Positions 32,872 to 38,534 of a stretch of DNA of 38,534 nt are shown piece after piece. Positions within the stretch are counted from its first letter, which is position 1, and each line of letters starts with the position of its first letter. The notes beneath the pieces are model-generated. The model was not told the origin of the DNA. It saw only the letters and a list, made by a program, of their open reading frames with translations, and ran no database searches. The position numbers were made by a program, and so were the translations under genes. Source of the stretch: Bifidobacterium breve (GTDB lineage Bacteria > Actinomycetota > Thermoleophilia > Solirubrobacterales > Solirubrobacteraceae); NCBI GenBank assembly GCA_945889475.1, contig CAMDBT010000014.1, forward strand, positions 1-38,534. Direction: 5' to 3'.

Positions 32872-33701
32872 GCGATCGCGCGCTGCATCCCCGACGGCCG
32901 CTTGATCGCATAGACGACCACAAATGCGAGCGCGGCGACGATGACGATTCCCGGGCCGGACTGAACGTCAAGGTGGTAGCTGAGGTTCATTCCGACGAAG
33001 CCGCAGCCGGCCCCGATGGCAGACGAGATGATCAGCATCTTCGAGAACGAATGCGTTAGCAGGCGGGCGGTGGTCGGCGGTATTACCAGCGCGGCCGCGA
33101 TCAGCGTCACCCCAAGGACCTGCATCGAAACTAGAATCGAGACCGCGAAGACAACCATCAGCAGGGCCTCGACGCGGCTTGTCCGCAACCCTGATGCCGC
33201 AGCAACCTCGGGGTCGAAGGTGGTGAACAGCAGCGGCCGGTAGAAGAAGATCACGACGCCGAGCACCAGCAATGATACGGCCAGTATTGCCACGACGCTC
33301 CCGGTTGACACGCCGAGGACGCTCCCAAAGAGTGCCGCGTCGAAACTCCTGCCGCTGCGCCCGAAAAGGGCAAAGAGAATCAGGCCCAGAGCGAACGATG
33401 CCGTTGTAACGACGCCGATCGCCGCATCGGCGCCGATCGGCCGCCGCCGCGTGACTGAGTTGATCGCCAGCGCGGAAGCGATGCCCCACACGCCGGCGCC
33501 GAGCAGAAAGCTGACGCCGAGCAGCGCGCTCGCGGCAAAGCCGCCAAAGATCGCGTGTGAGAGCCCGTGCGTCAGGTAGCTCATTCCGCGCACCACGATG
33601 TAGACGCCGACACCGCCGCAGAGCGCCCCAGCAAGAGTTGCGACGATCAGGCCGTTGCGGAAGAACTCGTAGCCGACCGGTTGCAGTAGCTCGTCGATCA
33701 T
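32868..33701 (-). CDS. Metal ABC transporter permease (ZnuB/MntB/TroC type)
   Basis: 277 residues with about eight membrane helices of the ABC-3 family, which import Zn, Mn or Fe. Family markers are RGMSYLTHGLSHAIFGGFAAS near the N-terminus, ALFGSVLGVS in the centre, and LGVTLIAAALVIPPTTARLLT in the second half. The start codon overlaps the ATPase stop as ATGA, so this is the third gene of an SBP-ATPase-permease operon read on the minus strand. The metal is not fixed by the permease sequence. Confidence 0.93.
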   Translation of the reverse strand: MIDELLQPVGYEFFRNGLIVATLAGALCGGVGVYIVVRGMSYLTHGLSHAIFGGFAASALLGVSFLLGAGVWGIASALAINSVTRRRPIGADAAIGVVTTASFALGLILFALFGRSGRSFDAALFGSVLGVSTGSVVAILAVSLLVLGVVIFFYRPLLFTTFDPEVAAASGLRTSRVEALLMVVFAVSILVSMQVLGVTLIAAALVIPPTTARLLTHSFSKMLIISSAIGAGCGFVGMNLSYHLDVQSGPGIVIVAALAFVVVYAIKRPSGMQRAIA

Positions 33702-34516
33702 CGCTTCTGACCGAGCAGCGGGTTGGCGTCGTTACCGAACGGAGGGTGGGTGTGTCTGGGCGACTCGACGATTAGACGCAGGCCTGCGTGCTCGAGGATC
33801 TGCATGCTGGCGCCGTATGTGAGCTCCAGCGTTTCTGGCGTCAGGACTTCCTCTGTGGGGCCCTGGGCGATGATGCTGCGGTTGATGCATGCGACGGCCG
33901 GCAGGTGCGTCGCTACCCCGTTCAGGTCATGAGTCGTCAGCACGATCGACATGCCACTGGCCCGCAGCTCCTCGAGAAGGTGAAGCAGCTCATGGCGCAT
34001 TGCGACATCAACGCCACTGGTCGGCTCGTCAAGCAGCAGGAGGTCGGGGCTCCGCAGCAGCGCGCGAGCAATGAATACGCGCTGCTGTTGGCCGCCTGAA
34101 AGCTCGCGGATGTGGCGGTTGGCGAGCCCATCGAGCCCAAGGCGGGCCAGAATTCCCGAGAGGAGGGCGCGCTCGGAGCTGGTCGGCCAAGCAAACCTGC
34201 GGCTCGTCCGTGCCATCAGAACACACTCGCTCACGGTCGTCGGGAAGTTCCAGTTGACGGTCTCTAGCTGCGGGACGTAGCCGATGCTGAGTCCTGCCCG
34301 CATCTCTACGCTGCCGGTATCAGGGCGCAGCGTCCCTGTGATCGTTCGCAGCAGGGTCGTCTTCCCTGCCCCCGATGGCCCAACGAGCCCAAGCAGGCTG
34401 CCAGCCTCGATCGTCAGGTTGACCTTCTCAAGGATCTGCTGGTGATGATGGCTGAGACCTAGATCCACGATCCGCACCAGTGGCTCGTCTGGCTGCTGTT
34501 CGAGCGAGCGCCTCAT
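33698..34516 (-). CDS. Metal ABC transporter ATP-binding protein
   Basis: 272 residues. All ABC motifs are present: Walker A GPSGAGKTT, Q-loop YVPQLETVNWNFP, signature LSGGQQQRV, Walker B LLLLDEPTSGVD, and the switch His in TTHDLNG. The wording ETVNWNFPTTV is typical of the Zn/Mn-type importers (ZnuC/MntA class). It is translationally coupled on both sides: it overlaps the binding-protein stop and the permease start by 4 bases each. It has a longer C-terminal tail (THPPFGNDANPLLG) than the minimal ATPase. Confidence 0.94.
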   Translation of the reverse strand: MRRSLEQQPDEPLVRIVDLGLSHHHQQILEKVNLTIEAGSLLGLVGPSGAGKTTLLRTITGTLRPDTGSVEMRAGLSIGYVPQLETVNWNFPTTVSECVLMARTSRRFAWPTSSERALLSGILARLGLDGLANRHIRELSGGQQQRVFIARALLRSPDLLLLDEPTSGVDVAMRHELLHLLEELRASGMSIVLTTHDLNGVATHLPAVACINRSIIAQGPTEEVLTPETLELTYGASMQILEHAGLRLIVESPRHTHPPFGNDANPLLGQKR

Positions 34517-35526
34517 TGTGGATATCCAGCGTTGCTGGCGGTCGGCGTCTGGAGCGGCATCCGGCTTAGCGCCGAAGCGTCTCCGCCCATCGCCCTAGTC
34601 ATGATCGTGAAGTTGGCGCGCATCAGGCCGAGCCACGAGTGGTCGGCGCTCCCCGGCTCGCCCGGAAGGTCGTCGTCGCGAAGCTGATCGACATATCGAA
34701 CGCCGGTTTCTTCGCTGATCTGGGCGAGCACGGGGCTTGGGAAGACCTCTGAACCGAATATCGCCGGAACCTTTTCGGCACGGATTTGGTCGATTAGTCT
34801 CACCACTTCGCGGCCGGTCGGATCTTCGAAGTCCGAGGTCTGGATTGCCCCAATTACCTTCCAACCGTAGTCGCGCGCGAAGTAGGCATAACCGTCGTGA
34901 TAGGTGAGCAGCTTGCGGTTGTTGGCCGGAATCGTTGCGAAGGCCTTTCGCATCCCACGCTCCAGAAGCGCGACCGACGACTGAAATCGCTGGTAGTTGG
35001 CTTCAAATGTGGTGCGCCCCGCAGGGTCACGGCTGCTCAAGTCATCACGGATCACGGCCGCGTATCTGACGGCCAAGCGGGGGTCGGTCCACAGGTGCGG
35101 GTTCGGCTTGCCGCCTGCGCGCGGGAACGAGAAGTCGTAGATCCACTCCGAGCGCGGCAGAGCACGGTCGCCAAGAGCAACTACTTCGCTTCCCTCTCCG
35201 ATCAGCTCGCGCGCCAGCTTGACCGTCGGATCTTCGAGTCCCAGCCCGTTGACATATAGAACGTCAGCCTGCGCCAGAGTCTCCGCCATCGACGGCTTGG
35301 GCTCGTAGGTATGCGAGTTGGTGCCCTCAGGGATAACGCCGGTGACGTTGACGCGACCGTCGCCAATGGCTGCCGCGATTGAGGTGATCGGTGCGACCGT
35401 TGTCACAACGTTGACCGCTGCCGAGGGAGTGGCCTTGGAGACCGAACTGCAGCCCGTCAGTAGCGCCGCGACGACGACTGAGGCGATCGCGGCGAGCGGT
35501 GGAGTGTGAATCGTGAAGGCGTGCAT
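34513..35526 (-). CDS. Metal-binding lipoprotein of an ABC importer (TroA/ZnuA family)
   Basis: 337 residues from the ATG at 35526, chosen because the signal and lipobox (VVVAALLTGC, Cys26) follow at the correct distance; the open frame extends 75 codons further upstream without coding character. This cluster A-I binding protein offers three histidine ligands: H72 (GTNSHTYEPKPS), H144 (NPHLWTDP) and H210 (LTYHDGYAYF). An acidic residue late in the chain (YVDQLRDDDLPG) would be the fourth. Three histidines favour a zinc-type site, since the manganese type has Glu at the third. The histidine-rich loop of ZnuA is missing. Nickel or manganese cannot be ruled out, which matters given the neighbouring metalloenzymes. 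Confidence 0.9.
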   Translation of the reverse strand: MHAFTIHTPPLAAIASVVVAALLTGCSSVSKATPSAAVNVVTTVAPITSIAAAIGDGRVNVTGVIPEGTNSHTYEPKPSMAETLAQADVLYVNGLGLEDPTVKLARELIGEGSEVVALGDRALPRSEWIYDFSFPRAGGKPNPHLWTDPRLAVRYAAVIRDDLSSRDPAGRTTFEANYQRFQSSVALLERGMRKAFATIPANNRKLLTYHDGYAYFARDYGWKVIGAIQTSDFEDPTGREVVRLIDQIRAEKVPAIFGSEVFPSPVLAQISEETGVRYVDQLRDDDLPGEPGSADHSWLGLMRANFTIMTRAMGGDASALSRMPLQTPTASNAGYPQ

Positions 35527-35797
35527 GGCGGGAGATGTCCGAGCGCTGAACGCCGACCATACATCATGGAGACAACTCGGCGAGCGCAGATTCGCCCTTG
35601 TACTGCTTAGTTTTCGACGAGATCTCCGGTGGGCTGGCCGGTGCAGATCGTGCCCCGCCTGTACGGTTGCTAGTAGAGCCCGACCCGTATTTGGTATGAA
35701 TCGTGGATAGGCGCGGCTACTTGAGCGGGCATAATCCGTTCCGCATCGCACAATCGATCAGCGACGCGACAACAGAGAGAGGGAAACCAACAAAGCT
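35527..35797. promoter_or_regulatory. Divergent promoter region of the metal ABC operon and glutamine synthetase
   Basis: 271 bases between divergent starts. CATAAT near 35733 and TATGAAT near 35695 are possible -10 elements toward the synthetase, and GAGAGAGGGA about 14 bases before its ATG is the likely ribosome binding site. I see no convincing Zur, MntR or GlnR palindrome and no recognisable riboswitch. Confidence 0.35.
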
Positions 35798-37177
35798 ATG
35801 GCCGCATCCGAGAAGCCCGCTAAGTACGACTTAGCTCAGCTCGAGCGCAAGCGCGACGAGCTTGCTGAGGCAGGCGTTGAGTACTGCCTCTCATCGTTCG
35901 TCGACATTCACGGCGTGACGAAGGCCAAGTCGGTGCCGATCGCACACTTCGTGAAGATGATGAACGGGTCCGAGCTATACACCGGCGCGGCGATCGACGG
36001 TCTCGGCCAGGAGCCATCGGACGACGAGCTCGCTGTCTGGCCCGATCTTGACGCGATCACGGTGATGCCGTGGCAGCCAACGGTGGCATGGGCGCCAGGC
36101 AATCTCAAGCTTCATGATGACCCATGGCCGATGGATTCGCGCAACGTTCTGCAGCGGCAGATTGATCGGCTCGCCGAGCACGGCCTGATCTTCAACCTCG
36201 GTATTGAGCCGGAGTTTTTCCTCGTACGCCGTAACGAGGACGGTGAGGTCGTCCCAGCCGATCCGAAGAACGTGATCGCGCGCGCTGCCTACGACATTGT
36301 CAACCTGCTTGAGGCTCAGCCGTTTCTCGATCAGCTGATCAAGAACATGAACTCGCTCGGGTACGACGTTCACTCCTACGACCATGAGGACGCGAACGGC
36401 CAGTTTGAGCTCGATTTCTCCTACGCCGACTGCATGACGATGGCCGACCGGCTGACATTCCTGCGGCTGATGACGAAGGTGATGGCCCGCGAGCACGGCT
36501 TCGAGGCAACTTTCATGCCCAAGCCATACTCCAACCGCACCGGCAGCGGTGGCCACTTCAACATGTCGATGGCCGACGCGACGACAGGTGAGAACGCGTT
36601 CGCCGACCCCAACGACCCGCGCGGATGCGGCGTTTCGAAACTTGCTTATCAGTTCATCGCCGGCGTGCTGAAGCACGCCAAGGCGATCGTCGCCGTCACC
36701 TGCCCAACGGTCAACTCCTACAAGCGCCTCGTCGTCGAAGGGTCTATGACCGGGTTCACGTGGGCTCCAGTTTTCATCTCCTACGGCAATAACAACCGCA
36801 CCCACATGGTGCGGATCCCGATGAACTCTCCGCGCGTCGAATCGCGCGCTGTCGACATCTCAGTTAACCCCTATCTCGGCGCGGCGATGATGCTCGGCGC
36901 TGGCCTTGATGGGATTGAGAACGACCTTGACCCAGGTGATCCGATCGATCTAAACATGTACATTCAGCCGCCTGAGAAGATCAAGGAGCTGGGCGTTGAT
37001 ACGTTGCCACGAACGCTGCTCGAAGCGGTCGAAGACTTCGCCGCAGATCCGCTCAGCGAAGCGGTTTGCGGAACAGATCTGCGCGATGCATTCGTGGAGG
37101 TCAAGAGCCAAGAGTGGTGGGACTACCACAACACCGTTTCGCAGTGGGAATACGACCGCTACCTAGAGTTCCTCTAA
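35798..37177 (+). CDS. Glutamine synthetase, type III (GlnT/GMAS-like)
   Basis: 459 residues. The beta-grasp domain opens VEYCLSSFVDIHGVTKAKSVP, and the ATP-grasp catalytic domain has the metal motif GIEPEFFLV, the glutamate-binding GSGGHFNMSM, NSYKRL, and the arginine/ATP region VESRAVDISVNPYL. TGAAIDGLGQEP and the PWQPTVAWAPGNL stretch are characteristic of the type III ligase (GlnT) subgroup. This subgroup includes gamma-glutamylmethylamide synthetase, so the substrate may be ammonia or a small amine rather than ammonia only. The adenylylation tyrosine region of GSI is not present. It overlaps the downstream metallophosphoesterase by one base (TAATG). It probably fixes nitrogen released or imported by its neighbours. 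Confidence 0.92.
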   Translation: MAASEKPAKYDLAQLERKRDELAEAGVEYCLSSFVDIHGVTKAKSVPIAHFVKMMNGSELYTGAAIDGLGQEPSDDELAVWPDLDAITVMPWQPTVAWAPGNLKLHDDPWPMDSRNVLQRQIDRLAEHGLIFNLGIEPEFFLVRRNEDGEVVPADPKNVIARAAYDIVNLLEAQPFLDQLIKNMNSLGYDVHSYDHEDANGQFELDFSYADCMTMADRLTFLRLMTKVMAREHGFEATFMPKPYSNRTGSGGHFNMSMADATTGENAFADPNDPRGCGVSKLAYQFIAGVLKHAKAIVAVTCPTVNSYKRLVVEGSMTGFTWAPVFISYGNNNRTHMVRIPMNSPRVESRAVDISVNPYLGAAMMLGAGLDGIENDLDPGDPIDLNMYIQPPEKIKELGVDTLPRTLLEAVEDFAADPLSEAVCGTDLRDAFVEVKSQEWWDYHNTVSQWEYDRYLEFL

Positions 37178-38160
37178 TGGCATTCGGACGCAAGAAAAAG
37201 AGCACCGGCCCGCAGACGAAGATCTTCTTCTGTTCCGACGTACACGGATCGACCGTCTGCTTCCGCAAGTTCATCAACGCCGCCAAGTTCTACGGTGCAG
37301 ACACGCTGATCCTTGGCGGCGACGTAACAGGCAAGATGGTCGTGCCGATCGCCCATCAGGGCGGGGGGAAGTATCGGACGCACTTTGCTGGATCCGATCA
37401 CGAGCTGACGACCGAAAAAGAGGTCGCCGACTTCGTCAAGAAGACCGAAAACATGGGCCTCTACCCGGCGGTCATGGAGGAGGACGAATTCCTTGAAATC
37501 CGTGCCTCGCAGGACGCTCAGGACGAGCTCTTCAGCAAGCTGATGTTCGAGCGGCTACGGGAGTGGACGGCCTATGCCGATGAAAAGCTGGCCGGTACCG
37601 AGATCCGAGCTTTTGCCGCTCCGGGCAATGATGATCTGTTCGAGGTTGACGAGATTCTCGACGAGGCCGAGAGCATCGATCTACTCGAGATGCGCGTCCA
37701 TCGCATCTCCGATCAGCACGAGATCATCACATCCGGCTGGACCAACAGAACGCCGTGGGATACGGAGCGGGAGTGCTCCGAGGAAGAGCTCGCAGAGCGG
37801 CTCAAGTCGATGATCGATCAGGTCGAAGATCTAGAACATGCGATCTTCAACCTCCATGTCCCACCGCACAACTCGAAGATCGATTCGTGCCCGAAACTAG
37901 ATGATGAGATGCAGGTCATTTACTCGGTCGGCAACCCGGTAATGGCGCCCGCCGGCAGCACTGCCGTGCGCGATGCAATTGAGCAGCACCAGCCGATGCT
38001 CGGCCTTCACGGCCACATCCACGAAGGGCGAGGTGAGACGACGATCGGGCGCACGCTGTGCATCAACCCCGGCAGCGTCTACACCGAAGGTATTCTTAAT
38101 GGCGCGCTGGTCACGCTCGAGGGCAACCGAGTGCGCGACTATCAGTTTACGCAGGGCTAG
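37177..38160 (+). CDS. Calcineurin-like metallophosphoesterase coupled to glutamine synthetase
   Basis: 327 residues from the ATG at 37177, whose A is the last base of the synthetase stop (TAATG), implying re-initiation coupling. Motifs for a dimetal phosphoesterase are complete: SDVHG, LGGDVTGK, APGNDD, LHVPPH, and GLHGHIHEG followed by NPGS. It lacks a signal peptide and so is cytoplasmic. Substrates of the family range from nucleotides to phosphoproteins and phosphodiesters. A charged helical insert (residues about 70-140) separates the GD and GND motifs and may define specificity. Placement between a type III glutamine synthetase and an APC permease is not a textbook arrangement, and its role there is unknown. 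Confidence 0.9.
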   Translation: MAFGRKKKSTGPQTKIFFCSDVHGSTVCFRKFINAAKFYGADTLILGGDVTGKMVVPIAHQGGGKYRTHFAGSDHELTTEKEVADFVKKTENMGLYPAVMEEDEFLEIRASQDAQDELFSKLMFERLREWTAYADEKLAGTEIRAFAAPGNDDLFEVDEILDEAESIDLLEMRVHRISDQHEIITSGWTNRTPWDTERECSEEELAERLKSMIDQVEDLEHAIFNLHVPPHNSKIDSCPKLDDEMQVIYSVGNPVMAPAGSTAVRDAIEQHQPMLGLHGHIHEGRGETTIGRTLCINPGSVYTEGILNGALVTLEGNRVRDYQFTQG

Positions 38161-38217
38161 CAGGGCATCACCTTTGGCCGCAGTCGCGGCTGGGGGGGCG
38201 ATCAAAGGAGAGAGAGA

Positions 38218-38534
38218 ATGGATAGCAACACTGAAGCAACGGGGGCAAGCGGCGGCGACCGCGTATTCCTCAGAAAGGCATCGGGACTGATCAAGACGGC
38301 GTCTACAGCTGACGTCGTCATCTTCAACATCGGTGTCGTATCGATCGGTATTGGGATCGCCGGGGTACTCCTCTACGGTCCGTCCGTCTACCCAGGTGCG
38401 AACCTGCCACTCGGAATCATCATCGCTTGTGTTGCGATGTCGATGATCGCGTTTGGCATGTTGACCTGGACGGCAGTTATTCCTCGCTCAGGCGGCATTT
38501 ATCCGTTTGTAAGTCGAATACTGCCACCGCCAAT
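38218..38534 (+). CDS. APC-family amino acid/amine permease, N-terminal part (runs off window)
   Basis: 105 residues are visible from the ATG at 38218, which has AAAGGAG 7 bases upstream. After a hydrophilic start with RVFLRKASGLIKTAS, a helix (DVVIFNIGVVSIGIGIAGVLL) is followed by a second one (LGIIIACVAMSMIAFGML) and the APC signature PRSGGIYPFVSRILPP. This identifies an APC-superfamily importer of amino acids or amines. It is 57 bases after the metallophosphoesterase, so likely the third gene of the glutamine synthetase operon, providing uptake of the substrate for the locus. Confidence 0.88.
   Translation, partial: MDSNTEATGASGGDRVFLRKASGLIKTASTADVVIFNIGVVSIGIGIAGVLLYGPSVYPGANLPLGIIIACVAMSMIAFGMLTWTAVIPRSGGIYPFVSRILPPP

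Noticed and set aside
35527-35751. Upstream extension of the metal-binding lipoprotein
   Set aside because: The extension is Arg/Ser-rich without coding character and would bury the signal peptide and lipobox inside the protein.
35527-35797. Zur or MntR operator in the metal ABC promoter
   Set aside because: No AT-rich palindrome of the expected type is present on either strand by eye.

Overview
The window is GC-rich, gene-dense bacterial chromosome from a high-GC Gram-positive lineage. The best guess is Actinomycetota, class Thermoleophilia (Solirubrobacterales-like). Support for this guess is the frequent GTG and TTG starts, an adenosylcobalamin-dependent ribonucleotide reductase, FolE2-type GTP cyclohydrolase, a DUF6159-like membrane protein, and secreted proteins with Pro-Thr linkers and arginine/lysine-rich C-termini. 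The placement rests on family content only, because no rRNA gene is present. No CRISPR array, insertion sequence, integrase or phage gene was seen, and no gene-free stretch exceeds 300 bases.

Layout. 1-860: the end of a probable sugar-binding protein and a decapitated LuxR-type regulator, both with almost saturated GC at third codon positions. This block stops at a tRNA-Thr gene. 887-8467: tRNA-Thr, a large secreted protein, a PHP phosphoesterase, a Tat-exported bicovalent FAD oxidase, and the housekeeping genes uppP, holB and tmk. 8500-11544: nrdJ with a structured leader. 11630-12745: a metal-sensing ArsR regulator coupled to a CDF exporter. 12837-21784: an exported S15-like hydrolase, an enoyl-CoA isomerase, a lipoprotein, a permease-YHS fusion, then a GH5 cellulase and a GH18 chitinase that share paired carbohydrate-binding modules and a basic tail. 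21800-28161: a Tim44-like protein, a DUF6159-like protein, tandem EamA exporters, pgsA, a small membrane protein and folE2. 28401-30673: a principal-type sigma factor, tRNA-Tyr and two hypotheticals.

30685-38534 is the most interesting part. It holds a long-form ureohydrolase that resembles guanidine hydrolases more than classical agmatinase, a divergent GntR/UTRA regulator with a direct-repeat candidate operator, a three-gene metal ABC transporter, a type III glutamine synthetase, a metallophosphoesterase coupled to it by a one-base overlap, and the start of an APC amino acid/amine permease. Together they look like an uptake-and-assimilation locus for a guanidino or amine nitrogen source: permease for import, ureohydrolase to release urea, glutamine synthetase or glutamylamide synthetase to fix the nitrogen, and a metal importer that might feed the metalloenzymes. 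The parts are recognisable families; the combined role is inference.

Gene packing is tight. uppP/holB, the 26750 gene/folE2 and the GntR/ABC permease pairs overlap convergently at their stops, and ATGA, GTGA or TAATG junctions couple several co-directional genes. Starts were chosen by ribosome binding site, signal peptide or family alignment rather than by the longest possible reading frame.
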